A DNA stretch of 54,072 bases from the NCBI RefSeq assembly GCF_000235425.2, contig NZ_KI912267.1, positions 997,616 through 1,051,687 of the forward strand, given 5' to 3'. Source of the stretch: Pseudofrankia saprophytica. GTDB taxonomy: Bacteria > Actinomycetota > Actinomycetes > Frankiales > Frankiaceae. The notes under the pieces are model-generated. The model was not told where the DNA came from and did not search any database. It saw only the letters and a list, made by a program, of their open reading frames with translations. Shown piece after piece: positions 7,214 through 16,336 of the stretch (its first letter is position 1; every line of letters starts with the position of its first letter). The position numbers were made by a program, and so were the translations under genes.

Positions 7214-8359
7214 CTACCGCCCCTGGCGGGGGGCGGGGCTGGGGCTCAGGAACTCGACGAGATTCTTGGTGAGCAGGTCCCAGCGCCAGGTGAGCTCGAC
7301 CCAGGCACGACCGGCGGCACCCATGGATCGGCCCCGGTCCGGGTCGTCCAGGAGCTCCGCGACGGCCGAGGCGACGTCGGTCAGGCTGCGGCCGTCGACC
7401 ACGAGACCGGTCCGGCCGTCGAGTACGGCGTCGGGCGCTCCACCGCTGTCACCGGCGACGACCGGGAGCCCGGCGGCGGACGCCTCGAGGTAGACGATCC
7501 CCAGGCCCTCGACCTCCAGGCCGCCCAGCCGGGAACGGCACGGCATCGCGAAGATGTCCCCGGCGGCGTAGTGCGCGGGCAGTTCCTCCCACGGGACCGA
7601 CCCGGTGAAGACGACATGGCGTTCGACGTCGTGCTCCCGGGCGAGCCGGCCAAGGTCGGCGCGGTAGGGGCCGCCGCCGACGATCAGCAGGGCGGTGTCG
7701 GGGTAACGGCGCCGCCAGCTCGGCAGGGCGCGGATCAGCATGTCCTGCCCCTTGCGCGGGACGAGGCGGCTCACGCAGACGACCACCCGCCGGCCGGTGA
7801 GCCCATGCCGGGCGCGGATCTCGTCGCGGCCGGCGCCGGGGCGGAACAGCTCGGCGTCGACGCCGCTGGGCAGCCGCTCCAGGCGCGGGCGAGGACCGAA
7901 GGCCGGGCCGATCCTGCGCCGGGTGTAGTCGCCGAGGTAGGTGATGACGTCGGTGGCCGCGCCGATCTGGCGCAGCGTCTGGCGGGCGCCGGGCAGCGCG
8001 GCCCAGCCGACCTCGTGGCCATGGGTGCTCGCGACCACCCGCTCGATCCCGGCCGTCGCGCGCAGCCGGGCGCCGAGCAGCCCGAGCGGCGCCGCCGCGC
8101 CGAACCAGAGCGCGTCGCACCGCTCGGCGCGGGCGATCTCGCGGGCGCGGCGCAGCACCGACCGGGTCGGCAGCATCAGCGACGTCGGGTGCCGCACGAC
8201 GGGGAAGTCCTGGGCCGCGTCGAACTCGGTCGCGCCCTTCCACGCGGGCGCGTAGACGACGACGTCACCGGCGGGCAGCCTGCTCGCGAAGTTGTGCACG
8301 TAGGCCTGGATGCCGCCGGCACGCGGTGGGAAGTCGTTGGTCACCACGAGCACCCGCAT
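7214..8359 (-). CDS. pimB: GT4 glycosyltransferase, PimB-type GDP-mannose-dependent mannosyltransferase
   Basis: 381-residue GT-B enzyme. The N-terminus MRVLVVTNDFPPRAGGIQAY is characteristic of PimB, which adds the second mannose to phosphatidylinositol mannoside at the inner membrane face. The C-terminal Rossmann domain has VVCVSRLVPRKGQDMLI, LLIVGGGPYR and the donor-binding EGLGIVYLEASAAGLPVVAGDSGG, containing the EX7E pair. The ATG at 8359 matches family starts. A GTG at 8377 has a better ribosome site (GGGAG) and would add six residues. Its end is 15 bases from the convergent glucokinase stop. Acceptor specificity is inferred from similarity and gene order. Confidence 0.85.
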   Translation of the reverse strand: MRVLVVTNDFPPRAGGIQAYVHNFASRLPAGDVVVYAPAWKGATEFDAAQDFPVVRHPTSLMLPTRSVLRRAREIARAERCDALWFGAAAPLGLLGARLRATAGIERVVASTHGHEVGWAALPGARQTLRQIGAATDVITYLGDYTRRRIGPAFGPRPRLERLPSGVDAELFRPGAGRDEIRARHGLTGRRVVVCVSRLVPRKGQDMLIRALPSWRRRYPDTALLIVGGGPYRADLGRLAREHDVERHVVFTGSVPWEELPAHYAAGDIFAMPCRSRLGGLEVEGLGIVYLEASAAGLPVVAGDSGGAPDAVLDGRTGLVVDGRSLTDVASAVAELLDDPDRGRSMGAAGRAWVELTWRWDLLTKNLVEFLSPSPAPRQGR

Positions 8360-8414
8360 GCGCCCATGGTCCCCCACCGGCTCTCCCAGTGCAGGCCCCT
8401 CCCCCCGCCGGCGG

Positions 8415-8762
8415 TCACCCGACGCGGCGGGAGCGGCGCCCGGGGCCGTCGGCGTCGGGGCGGCGCGCGGGCCGGGAGCGCTGCCGGGGGCCGACCGCGA
8501 ACGGTTCGGCCAACGGGATCATCTGCTGCCCCGGGGGCGAAGCCGGAACCTCCTCCGGCGCCGCGGCGCCGTCGGCCGGCACGACGTCCAACGGCGTCAC
8601 CAGCCGCAGCCGCGGCAACAGGCCCGCGTCGGCGAGCAGGGCGAGCGCTCGGCGCTCGTCCTCGTCCCATTCGACGACCGGCGGCGGCGTCACGAGCACC
8701 GACAGCACACAGTCCCCACACGCGTTCCCACGCGCCACGCACGAATCACAGTCGATCAGCAT
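8415..8762 (-). CDS. conserved small CxxC protein
   Basis: 115-residue protein whose N-terminus carries two cysteine pairs, CDSCVARGNACGDCVLSV (about residues 5-22), a likely zinc or redox site. A short helical domain with LALLADAGLLPRLRLV follows, then a Pro/Arg-rich disordered tail. ATG at 8762 lies 8 bases after AGAGG. It sits immediately upstream of pimB on the same strand, with about 55 bases between them, so co-transcription is likely. Similar small proteins occur next to pimB or NlpC/P60 genes in other actinobacteria as I recall. Function unknown. Confidence 0.75.
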   Translation of the reverse strand: MLIDCDSCVARGNACGDCVLSVLVTPPPVVEWDEDERRALALLADAGLLPRLRLVTPLDVVPADGAAAPEEVPASPPGQQMIPLAEPFAVGPRQRSRPARRPDADGPGRRSRRVG

Positions 8763-8868
8763 CGCGCTCACCTCTGTCGTTCACACTGTGTCATCGCGAG
8801 ACGGTAGACGCGTGGTCCGACAGTTTTTCGGGACCGGGGTGTGACGACGGCGTGACGAGGGTGTTCGG

Positions 8869-10179
8869 TCAGCGCTCCAGCCGGGCGAGGAGCGCGGCGG
8901 ACGGGACGGAACGGGCACCGGCGGCGGCGCAGGTCTCGGCGACCTCGCGGTCCGAGGTCACGACGACGACCGGGCGGCCGGGGGGCTCGGCGCGGACCAG
9001 CCGGACGATCTCCTCGTCGGCGAGCTCGCCCTGCCGGCTGAACAGCACCCGGACACCACGCGGCACCGTCACCCCGACGGGACGGCTGGCGACCGCCGTG
9101 GCGTCGAAGACCACGGTGACCTCGGCGTCCGGTGCCCGGCCGGCGAGCGGGCCGAGCCCGGACAGCAGCCGCACCCGCTGGGCCTGCAGCGGCAGCGCGC
9201 CATAGCCGCGCTTGGTGACGTTGTAGCCGTCGACGATCAGATGGATGCCCGGGATCGTGAGCACCTCGTCGATGGCCGTCGGGTCGTCCTCAGGACGCCC
9301 ACGGGCGCCGACCGCGGAGAACGGGTCGCGGGCCTGCCCGTCCACGGTGGCGCACAGGTCGGCCGGGCGCGCCACCGTGGTGGGCAGCCCGAGCTCGCGG
9401 CGGACGCCGTTGGCCGCGCCCATCAGCGTGTCCAGCAGCACGCGCAGGCGGGCGTCGTCGAGGCTGCGCGCGTCGCGCCCTTCCCGGCGCGCGCCGGCGA
9501 GCGCCGCCTCCAGCTCGCCGACCCTGGCCCGCAGCCGGCGGGTCTCGCCCTCCGCGGCCCGAGCCAGGACGCGGGCCCCGTCCCGGTCCGCCACCGCGGC
9601 GGCGACCTCCTCCTGCGCGGCCTGCTCGGCGCGCCGGACCCGCTCGGCCGAGCCGCGCATCCGCCGGCGCAGGTCATCCACCTCCAGGCGGATGGTGGCC
9701 AGCTGGTCGTGCAGCTTCTCCCGCTCGGCGCGGCCGCTCTCCTGGACCGCGGCGAGCGCCTCGGTGAGCCGGTCGACCTCGCGGGCGGCCTCGTCGGCCT
9801 TCGCCGACATCGCGGCCTGCACGGACGACGTCGCGGCGACGGTGAGCAGGTCCTCCCAGCCTGGGGGGCGTAGCACGAAGGCGACCGCGGCGACCTCGGC
9901 CGGCGGCGCCGCGGCCGGTGGGCCCTCGGTCGCCGTCACGGCGTCGGCGAGGCCCGGATGGGTTCGCCGGACCCATTCCGCCACCCGGCCCCGGAAGATC
10001 GCGTCGTGCTCGACCGCCGCCGCGAGTGGCACCGCGCCCTGCTTGGTCCGCCGCGCGGGCGTGAACCGGCGCACGGCGACCAGGCTTGCCGGCACCTCGG
10101 CATCCTCGAGGCCGGCGAGTGTGTCAGCGGCGAAGGCGACGACCTGGGTCCGTACCTCCGCCGGCAGCGGCTTGCTCAC
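8869..10179 (-). CDS. NYN (YacP-like) ribonuclease-domain protein with central coiled coil
   Basis: 436 residues. The N-terminal region is helical (PLPAEVRTQVVAFAADTLAG). A coiled coil of about 120 residues follows (VDRLTEALAAV through VGELEAALAGARREG). The C-terminal NYN/PIN-like domain has LIVDGYNVTKRGYG, VTVVFDATAV, SRQGELADEEI and VVTSDREV; its Asp/Glu residues should form the metal site of a ribonuclease. YacP/Rae1 relatives cut ribosome-associated mRNA. The start at GTG 10179 is chosen because the family begins with this PLPxEVR helix. An ATG at 10269 would add 30 residues, and the frame stays open to 10497 without family support. A coiled-coil/NYN fusion is usual for actinobacterial members. 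Confidence 0.8.
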   Translation of the reverse strand: MSKPLPAEVRTQVVAFAADTLAGLEDAEVPASLVAVRRFTPARRTKQGAVPLAAAVEHDAIFRGRVAEWVRRTHPGLADAVTATEGPPAAAPPAEVAAVAFVLRPPGWEDLLTVAATSSVQAAMSAKADEAAREVDRLTEALAAVQESGRAEREKLHDQLATIRLEVDDLRRRMRGSAERVRRAEQAAQEEVAAAVADRDGARVLARAAEGETRRLRARVGELEAALAGARREGRDARSLDDARLRVLLDTLMGAANGVRRELGLPTTVARPADLCATVDGQARDPFSAVGARGRPEDDPTAIDEVLTIPGIHLIVDGYNVTKRGYGALPLQAQRVRLLSGLGPLAGRAPDAEVTVVFDATAVASRPVGVTVPRGVRVLFSRQGELADEEIVRLVRAEPPGRPVVVVTSDREVAETCAAAGARSVPSAALLARLER

Positions 10180-10269
10180 CCGGCGTCCGGGAGAGGCAGG
10201 TCGACGGGCACGGTACGGACTCCCTGTCGCAGGAACGAGTGGCAGCACTCCAGCGTAGTCCCGCGCCAT

Positions 10270-10606
10270 AGCCATCACCATCCGCCACGAACCGTCACCA
10301 TCTGTCACGGATTCGCGGAGCGCCCCGGCCCGGGCGCAGGCGGGCTCGAGCCTCCGCCGGGACCGGGGACTCTTGGCCCGCGAGCGCTCCAACCCGGCCG
10401 ACATCCACACCGAAAAGCCAACGCGACAGCAATCTCGTCGATGGACCGACAACGCCAGTCGACAGATGTCCCGATTCGGTTGACTCAACAAGCACAAAGA
10501 GGTTCGACAAGGGCATTTCTCTTGGGTATGACCGACTTCTGTAATGTCGCGCTATCCATCTGCATGCTCCGTTTTTGGCAGCGGGGTGTACGCCGAGAGG
10601 AACACT
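10270..10606. other. divergent intergenic region, NYN protein / Pro-Gly-rich membrane protein
   Basis: About 340 bases, less GC-rich than the neighbouring genes, especially 10380-10590. No gene or clear inverted repeat was recognised. GAGAGG at 10595-10600 is the ribosome site of the rightward gene. The region must carry promoters for both genes. Confidence 0.5.
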
Positions 10607-11932
10607 GTGAGCGACCAGAACCCTCCGACCCCGCCAGACGGCGGGGGCGGGCACGGGCAGGGCGGCGGCGGGTGGCCGCCGCACACCCCAGCGCCGGACT
10701 GGCATGCGGCCCCGACCGCCAAGGCGGACGGCTCGGCCTGGTCATCGGCCGCCGGCCAGACCCCGCAGCCCACGCCGCCAGGCACCCCGCCACCTGGCGG
10801 GCAGGGCTGGCCGGGCACGCCGGCGCCGGGCGGGCAGTGGCCAGGTCCCGGTGACTACCCACAGACGGGCTACCCGCAGGGCACCCCCGCGCCCGGCGGC
10901 TACCCCCCACCCGGAACCCCGCCGCCCGGCGGCTACCCCCAGCCCGGCACTCCAGCACCGGGTGGCTACCCCGCGCAGGGCACCCCGGCGCCCGGGTACG
11001 CCCCGCCCGGCACGCCCGCGCCAGGCGGCTATCCGCAGACGACGCCCTACCCGCAGGGCGACGCCTACCCGCCCGCCGGTGGCTACCCTTCCTCGCAGCC
11101 TGGGTACCAGCAGCCTGGCTACCAGCAGCCGGACTACGCCCAGCCCGGCGGCTACCAGCAGCCCGGCTACCAGGACACGGGTTACCAGCAGCAGGGCGGC
11201 TACCCCCCGCCCGGCACCCCCGCCGGTTGGTCCGGCCAACCAGGTCAGCCAGGGCAACCCGGTCAGCCAGGCAGGCCCTCCAGGCGCAACGGTGTCATCC
11301 TCGTCTCCGCGCTCGCGGCGGTCGTGGCGATCGTCCTCGGTGTCGTCATCGCGCTCGCGGTGAGTGGCGGCGACAAGGACGACACCCCTCCGGTCACCGC
11401 GCCGTCGGTGCCCACGCTGGGGACCGGCCCCGCGCCGACGGGCAGCGCCCCGGCGGTCGCGCCGACGACACGCCCCGCCGGACCGGCCGGCTGCACGCCG
11501 ATCAACGCGCCGGGCACCGCGCCTGAGGCAGGTATCGCCGACATCGGCCAGACGGTGACGGTGATGGGCGACGGCGACAGCTCCGTCTCCACCTACACCG
11601 CGCGGATCACGCTGAACAGCCTCTGCCGCACCACTTCGCCGATAACGAGCTACGGCGACCCGCCGGAGAACGGGCTGTTCATCATCGCCAACTTCACCGT
11701 CCAGGTGGTGAGCGGCACGGTGAACGTGTACCCGCTGCACTTCTTCGGGGTCTCCCCCGACGGCTCCCGATACGACGCGACCTACGACGAGGTCGGAGCC
11801 CGTCTGGACGCCGACGACCTGGCGTCCGGCCAGAAGGTGACCGGCAACATCGTCTTCGACGTGCCGGACGGCGACCACCTGCTGTACTGGGAGCCGCTGT
11901 TCGCCACCTCCCGGGCGAACTTCCGCTACTGA
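10607..11932 (+). CDS. membrane protein: Pro/Gly/Tyr-rich cytoplasmic repeats, one TM segment, DUF4352-like external domain
   Basis: 441 residues. The first 220 residues are disordered repeats of the [11 protein letters not shown] type, giving way to YQQPGYQQP-type units. One membrane span ([20 protein letters not shown]) follows at about residues 227-248. A Thr/Pro linker and an extracytoplasmic beta domain of about 140 residues ([14 protein letters not shown] to YWEPLFATS) complete it, similar to DUF4352/Ig-like secreted modules. GTG at 10607 follows GAGAGG. Proline-rich tails like this occur on many actinobacterial surface or envelope proteins and may bind partners inside the cell. No catalytic site is visible. 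The repeats encode protein and are not a CRISPR array. Confidence 0.8.
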   Translation: MSDQNPPTPPDGGGGHGQGGGGWPPHTPAPDWHAAPTAKADGSAWSSAAGQTPQPTPPGTPPPGGQGWPGTPAPGGQWPGPGDYPQTGYPQGTPAPGGYPPPGTPPPGGYPQPGTPAPGGYPAQGTPAPGYAPPGTPAPGGYPQTTPYPQGDAYPPAGGYPSSQPGYQQPGYQQPDYAQPGGYQQPGYQDTGYQQQGGYPPPGTPAGWSGQPGQPGQPGQPGRPSRRNGVILVSALAAVVAIVLGVVIALAVSGGDKDDTPPVTAPSVPTLGTGPAPTGSAPAVAPTTRPAGPAGCTPINAPGTAPEAGIADIGQTVTVMGDGDSSVSTYTARITLNSLCRTTSPITSYGDPPENGLFIIANFTVQVVSGTVNVYPLHFFGVSPDGSRYDATYDEVGARLDADDLASGQKVTGNIVFDVPDGDHLLYWEPLFATSRANFRY

Positions 11933-11940
11933 GCCCGGTA

Positions 11941-11971
11941 GGCCCCGTCGGCTGGCCCGACCGACGGGGTC
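11941..11971. terminator. hairpin terminator after the Pro/Gly-rich membrane protein
   Basis: GGCCCCGTCGG (11941-11951) pairs with CCGACGGGGTC (11961-11971) across a 9-base loop, starting 8 bases after the stop codon. There is no T-run, which is common in high-GC actinobacteria. It lies between two convergent genes and may serve both. Confidence 0.6.
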
Positions 11972-12059
11972 TCCCTGGCCGCGGCCGGTCCGTGCGGGGC
12001 CGGCCGAACCGGGGCCGCAGCACCATCCGGAAGCCCACGGACCCGCAGGGGCCGCAGGG

Positions 12060-12455
12060 TCAGGCGACGGCGGCCCTGATGCGCTCGGCGACCTCGTCGA
12101 GGTGCTCCGGCGCCGGGTGCGGGTCGGCGAGGCCGAAGTCGAGCTGCTTCTCGCTCTCGATCGGGATCAGGTGCACGTGCACGTGCGGCACCTCCAGCCC
12201 GGCGATGATCGCCGCGACCCGGCGCGGCTGGAACGCGGCCTGGATCGCCCGGCCGACCTTCGACGCCGCGCTCCACAGCTCGCGCTGCGACTCGTCCGGA
12301 AGATTGATCCAGTGGTCGATCTCCAGCCGCGGCACGACGAGCGTGTGGCCCGGCCGGATCGGAGAGATCGTCAGGAACGCGACCGTGTGCTCGTCCTCGT
12401 AGACGAACCGACCCGGCAGCTCTCCGTTGATGATCCGGGTGAAGATTGTCGGCAT
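12060..12455 (-). CDS. HIT family nucleotide-binding hydrolase
   Basis: 131-residue histidine-triad protein. The triad HVHVHLIP is at about residues 91-98, and the helical opening IFTRIINGELPGRFVYEDEH is classic for the HINT/YcfF branch, which hydrolyses purine nucleotide phosphoramidates such as AMP-lysine. The whole protein is one HIT domain of normal length. The ATG at 12455 is preceded at 7 bases by TAGGGT (minus strand 12468-12463) and lacks a ribosome site, so a leaderless transcript is likely. Divergent from the VOC protein gene. Physiological substrate unknown. Confidence 0.92.
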   Translation of the reverse strand: MPTIFTRIINGELPGRFVYEDEHTVAFLTISPIRPGHTLVVPRLEIDHWINLPDESQRELWSAASKVGRAIQAAFQPRRVAAIIAGLEVPHVHVHLIPIESEKQLDFGLADPHPAPEHLDEVAERIRAAVA

Positions 12456-12586
12456 GGCCAGGACCCTACCGACCCAGGTGGCCCAGGGGATCTAGCGGGA
12501 CGCGGCCCGCCGCGGAGCCCGCCGGTCGGTTCAGATCAGTGACCGTTTCACAACACGCCGACCACCGATGAGCCAAGGCACCCGCA

Positions 12587-13000
12587 ATGCGGCATCATGC
12601 GCGAGTGGCCGGGTTTGAGACGCACGGGCTGAGGGTAGCGCGGGTCGGGGTCGACTGCGTGGATGTCGACCGAATGATCCGCTTTTGGTCTAGAGCGCTG
12701 GGATATGAGGTAACCCTCCGCGGCGGCGACATCGCGGAGCTGCGCCATCCTGCGAGCGCGGGGCCGAAACTGCTGCTGCGCCAGGTCCGCAAGCTCGGCC
12801 CGGCGCGCAACCGCCTCCAGCTCGACCTCTATGCCGTCGACGCCGAGCGCGTCGCCAGCTGGCTCGCCACCCTGGGCGCCCGGCGCGTCCGCCGCCTGGA
12901 GGCCGCCGGCGAGGCCGGCTACCTCCTGGCCGACCCCGAGGGCAACGAGTTCCGCGTCATCACCGCCGGCCCCGCCGCCTTCACCCGCCCCTTCGCGTAG
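12587..13000 (+). CDS. VOC-superfamily (glyoxalase-like) protein
   Basis: 137 residues with one vicinal-oxygen-chelate domain of two beta-alpha-beta-beta-beta units: RVARVGVDCVDVDRMIRFW (about residues 16-34) and NRLQLDLYAVDAERVASWL (about 85-103), ending LLADPEGNEFRVI. It resembles glyoxalase/bleomycin-resistance-like proteins of the Glyoxalase_6 type, for which no reaction is established. The start could be ATG 12587 (weak AAGG upstream) or GTG 12605. The gene converges with the DUF3592 protein gene, leaving about 40 bases between stops. Confidence 0.78.
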   Translation: MRHHARVAGFETHGLRVARVGVDCVDVDRMIRFWSRALGYEVTLRGGDIAELRHPASAGPKLLLRQVRKLGPARNRLQLDLYAVDAERVASWLATLGARRVRRLEAAGEAGYLLADPEGNEFRVITAGPAAFTRPFA

Positions 13001-13041
13001 GCACCGCGGCCGCGGCCGGCCGGTCGGCGCGTGCCGACGTC

Positions 13042-14085
13042 CTATGGCCAGGGCGGCGCACCACCGTGACCGGCCCAGACGTTGACGGGCAGAGCGGCCC
13101 CCGCGACTCCGAAGGCCAGCGCACCGGCCGCCACCGCTCCGATGGAATAGCCAGCCGCGACGGCAATCATCGTTGCGAATGTGGCGCACACGGCGGCACC
13201 GACGAAAGCGAAGAAGGCCGGTCGATTCCACCGGGCCGACCAGGTACGCGCCGTCGCCGGCTCAAGTACGAAGGACTCGGGCAATCGGGAACGTATCGAC
13301 CCTATGGGCACGAGACGGGTGCCGTCGGCCAGTTGGACCACCACGGGCCCGATCAGCCAGCCAGACCTCGCCAGGTCACCGAATATGATCACAGAGGAGC
13401 CAGGCGGCAGGCTGGCGGCTGCCGGATGCCACATCACCCGCTGCCAGCTGACCGCCCATTCGGTCATTCCGTAGTGGTTGGCGGCCGGCCCGACCAGCTG
13501 GATCCAGAGCTCCGCCCCAGCGGGAATGAAGAACCGATGGAACTCGACGCGAGTGAAGGACGACCAGTCAAGGTTCTGCTGCCCTACGTACGCGGCCGCG
13601 GTCATGGGTCTCGCGGACTGACGAGACACGAAGCGGAACTGCGCGCCGATCACGGCCCACCATCCGAGAACCGGAACCAGGCCAGCGAGAGCAAGGAACC
13701 GGAGATGACCGTTCGCGGTGGTGATCTCCCCCGGTAACGCGGGATAGGCGCGCGTGTTCGGTCTCCGCGGGTCGTACAGGACAGGGAAGCGGTCACCCGA
13801 GCGGTGCTCGGCACGCGTCTCGAAGTTCTGTACGTGCGTGTCGCCGGCGGCATCGGACCAGCGGACCTGGACGGACGACCCGCTCTTGCCATGATGAGCA
13901 CTGATGACGGTTCCCTCGGCGAGGGTTGCCGCGCGGGCACGCTGGTCCCGCTCCTCGTGGTACCACCAGGTCATCAGGCAGAAGACGATCGTGACGGCGT
14001 AGAGCGCGCTGGCGAGTCCCACGAGCGCGGCGATCGTCTCGGGGTGCTCACGGTCGGCCTGGGAGGGCGTGAAGGTGTCTCGCAT
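13042..14085 (-). CDS. DUF3592-like membrane protein
   Basis: 347 residues. A first membrane span (ALVGLASALYAVTIVFCLMT) precedes a beta-rich domain of DUF3592 type (EGTVISAHHG, VQVRWSDAAGDTHVQNFE, RFPVLYDPRRPNTRAY). A second span (FLALAGLVPVLGWWAVIG), a soluble region, and a C-terminal pair of spans (AFFAFVGAAVCATFATMIAV and IGAVAAGALAFGVAGAAL) follow. Start ATG 14085 has an excellent ribosome site, GGGAGG 5 bases upstream; the frame runs on to 14187 without support. DUF3592 proteins are common in actinobacteria and have no known role. GC content and codon use look somewhat more relaxed than in neighbouring housekeeping genes. Confidence 0.72.
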   Translation of the reverse strand: MRDTFTPSQADREHPETIAALVGLASALYAVTIVFCLMTWWYHEERDQRARAATLAEGTVISAHHGKSGSSVQVRWSDAAGDTHVQNFETRAEHRSGDRFPVLYDPRRPNTRAYPALPGEITTANGHLRFLALAGLVPVLGWWAVIGAQFRFVSRQSARPMTAAAYVGQQNLDWSSFTRVEFHRFFIPAGAELWIQLVGPAANHYGMTEWAVSWQRVMWHPAAASLPPGSSVIIFGDLARSGWLIGPVVVQLADGTRLVPIGSIRSRLPESFVLEPATARTWSARWNRPAFFAFVGAAVCATFATMIAVAAGYSIGAVAAGALAFGVAGAALPVNVWAGHGGAPPWP

Positions 14086-14239
14086 CCGTGCCTCCCGGCG
14101 CTGGACGTCGCGATCCGACCGCCGACCAGGCTTCCCGGCACACCACGAATCAAGGTAGTCACTCTGACGATCCCGGACAACGGACAAAATGCCGGGCGAC
14201 GCGGGATCACAACGGCGCGCGACCCGGCCGGTGCCGGCC

Positions 14240-14296
14240 TGGAGTGTCGGGCCTGGTCACCGGTTCGTGGAGTGTCGGACCTCGTCACTAGGTTCG
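14240..14296. repeat. 28/29-base tandem duplication upstream of the DEDDh nuclease gene
   Basis: Unit 1 (14240-14267) and unit 2 (14268-14296) both start TGGAGTGTCGG and end GGTTCG, with a partial third unit, TGGTGTGTC, entering the gene. The second unit contains the candidate -10 box TAGGTT (14289-14294). It may be a duplicated promoter or regulator site. Confidence 0.6.
14289..14294 (+). promoter_or_regulatory. -10 box TAGGTT of a leaderless promoter
   Basis: TAGGTT ends 6 bases before the GTG start at 14301, with no Shine-Dalgarno sequence between them. It supports 14301 as the start of both transcript and protein. Confidence 0.5.
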
Positions 14297-14300
14297 TGGT

Positions 14301-16088
14301 GTGTCACCTGAGCCTTCGGCGCCGGCCCCGGCCGGCGGGCGGCAGGGCAGCTTCGACGAGCTGGGCCGGCCGCTGCGGGACGTCACGTTCGTCGTGTTCG
14401 ACCTGGAGACGACCGGCACCGGGCCGGCCGAGTCCGAGATCACCGAGTTCGGCGCGGTGAAGGTCCGCGGCGGCGAGGTCGTGGCCGAGTTCGCCACCCT
14501 GGTACGCACGTCCGACGGGGTGCCGCCGCTGATCACCGTACTGACCGGGATCACCGACGCGATGCTCGCGACCGCGCCGGCGCTGGCGGAGGTGCTGCCG
14601 GCGTTCCTGGAGTTCAGCCGCGACGCCGTGCTCGTCGCGCACAACGCGCCCTTCGACCTGAGCTTCCTCAAGGCGGCCTGCGAACGCGTCGGCTATCCCG
14701 TCCCCGCCTGGGAGCACCTGGACACCGCCCGGCTGGCCCGGCGGATCGTGACCCGCGACGAGAGCCCCAACAACAAGCTGTCGTCGCTTGCCCAGCTGTT
14801 CGGGGCCCGCACCGAGCCGTGCCACCGCGCGCTCTCAGACGCCCGCGCCACCGTGGACGTCCTGCATGGCCTGTTCGAGCGGCTCGGCAACCTGGGCGTG
14901 ACGACGCTGGAGGACGTCCACGAGTACAGCGCCCGGGTGTCCCCCGCACAGCGGCGCAAGCGCACCCTCGCCGACGATCTGCCCACCGGCCCCGGGGTCT
15001 ACCTGTTCCGCGACGGCTCCGGTCGGGTGCTCTACGTCGGCAAGTCCGCGTCGGTGCGGGCCCGCGTGCGCAACTACTTCACCGCGAGCGAGACGCGCAC
15101 CCGGATGGCCGAGATGGTCGCGGCCGCCGAGCGGGTGGACGCGATCGAGTGCGCGCACGCGCTCGAGGCGGAGGTGCGCGAGCTGCGCCTGATCGCCCAG
15201 CACAAGCCGCCCTACAACCGCCGGTCCCGGTTCCCGGAGCGGGTGGTGTTCCTCCGGCTCACCGACGAGCCGTTCCCCCGCCTCTCCCAGGTCCGCGCGG
15301 TCCGGGACGACGGCGGCACCTACCTCGGCCCGTTCGGCGCCGCGGCCGGCGCGGAGCTCGCCGCCGACGGGCTGCTGGAGGCGGTGGCGCTGCGCCGCTG
15401 CGGCGGGCGGCTCTCGCCGCGGCGAACGAGCCCGGCCTGCGCGCTGGCGGAGCTGGGCAAGTGCGGCGCGCCCTGCGACGGGCGGCAGTCCCTGGAGGAG
15501 TACGCCGCCGTGGTGGCCACGGCCAGGGAGGCGATGGCGGGCGACCCCGCGGTCGTCGTCGCCGCCGCGCACGCGCGGATCGGCCGGCTGGCCGCCCAGC
15601 AGCGGTTCGAGGAGGCCGCGGTCGTCCGGGACCGGATGGCTTCGTTCGTGCGGGCCGCCGCCCGCCACCAACGACTGGCGGTTCTGGGCGCGATCCCGGA
15701 GCTGGTGGGCGCCGTCCCCACCGCCGACCGCGGCTGGGACCTCGCCGTCGTCCGCCATGGCCGGCTCGCCGCCGCGGCGACCGTGGCCCGCGGCGTCGAC
15801 CCGCGCCCCTGGGTGGACGCCGTCGTCGCCACCGCCGAGACGGTGCGACCTGGCCCCGGGCCCACCCCGGCCGCGTCCGCCGCCGAGATGGAGCGGATCG
15901 AGCGCTGGTTGTCCACCCCCGGAGCCCGCCTCGTGCAGCTCGCGGGTACCTGGGCCTGGCCCGCCGCCGGCGCGGCCCGCGCCGCGTCCGAACTCCCCGA
16001 GCGGGCCCCGGCCCCATCTGCCCCGTCGGGCCCCCGCACCGACCGCCGCATGGCCCACCAGCCCGGGCACCCGCGCCGCCCCTCCTAG
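14301..16088 (+). CDS. DEDDh exonuclease / GIY-YIG (UvrC-like) fusion nuclease
   Basis: 595-residue DNA-repair-type nuclease. Residues about 20-190 form a DnaQ-like 3'-5' exonuclease: Exo I FVVFDLETTGTGP, Exo II HNAPFDLSFL, Exo III HRALSDARATVDV (the DEDDh His and Asp). Residues about 225-310 form a GIY-YIG endonuclease: GPGVYLFRDGSGRVLYVGKS with the catalytic R and E regions (RVRNYF, EAEVREL). A UvrC-like region follows with CGAPCDGR and a UVR motif (RFEEAAVVRDRM). The architecture matches a widespread actinobacterial protein (Rv2191 type as I recall) and resembles Cho/UvrC incision nucleases with an added exonuclease. The role in excision repair is inferred. The palindromic repeat at 16101 begins 13 bases downstream. 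Confidence 0.92.
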   Translation: MSPEPSAPAPAGGRQGSFDELGRPLRDVTFVVFDLETTGTGPAESEITEFGAVKVRGGEVVAEFATLVRTSDGVPPLITVLTGITDAMLATAPALAEVLPAFLEFSRDAVLVAHNAPFDLSFLKAACERVGYPVPAWEHLDTARLARRIVTRDESPNNKLSSLAQLFGARTEPCHRALSDARATVDVLHGLFERLGNLGVTTLEDVHEYSARVSPAQRRKRTLADDLPTGPGVYLFRDGSGRVLYVGKSASVRARVRNYFTASETRTRMAEMVAAAERVDAIECAHALEAEVRELRLIAQHKPPYNRRSRFPERVVFLRLTDEPFPRLSQVRAVRDDGGTYLGPFGAAAGAELAADGLLEAVALRRCGGRLSPRRTSPACALAELGKCGAPCDGRQSLEEYAAVVATAREAMAGDPAVVVAAAHARIGRLAAQQRFEEAAVVRDRMASFVRAAARHQRLAVLGAIPELVGAVPTADRGWDLAVVRHGRLAAAATVARGVDPRPWVDAVVATAETVRPGPGPTPAASAAEMERIERWLSTPGARLVQLAGTWAWPAAGAARAASELPERAPAPSAPSGPRTDRRMAHQPGHPRRPS

Positions 16089-16100
16089 CCCGGGTGCGGC

Positions 16101-16161
16101 GCGTCCTGTCAGACGTGAGGGGCACGGAAGGGTGCTCGTCGCGCCCCTGACGTAGGACAGG
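16101..16161. repeat. palindromic repeat, copy 1 (left of the AbiEi/DUF559 gene)
   Basis: 60-base imperfect palindrome. Outer arms CCTGTC (16105-16110) and GACAGG (16156-16161), inner arms AGGGGC (16118-16123) and GCCCCT (16143-16148). It is in the same orientation as copy 2 at 17461-17520 and identical at 51 of 60 positions by my count. It lies just after the nuclease stop codon, so it may also act as a terminator. Confidence 0.8.
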
Positions 16162-16336
16162 GTGCGGGTGCGGGTGCGGGTGGTGCTCTGTGCGCCCTTG
16201 GCGTGGGCGTGGCGTTGCCGTTGCTGTGGGTGAGGAGGGAGGCATCAGGTTCCGAGCTCGCCGCCCATCGCGGCTCGGGGGTCAACTGGGCTCTTCTGTG
16301 GATACACGTCGATTGTCCACAGGGCCACGGCTCTGC

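Noticed and set aside
10860-11220. Regular repeats resembling a CRISPR or tandem satellite
   Set aside because: The repeats are in frame and encode [14 protein letters not shown] units of a membrane protein; no spacers, no cas genes.
14301-16088. Annotation as plain UvrC or plain DNA polymerase III epsilon subunit
   Set aside because: Both domains are present in one frame with complete motifs, and the UvrC C-terminal RNase H and HhH parts are missing, so neither single name fits.
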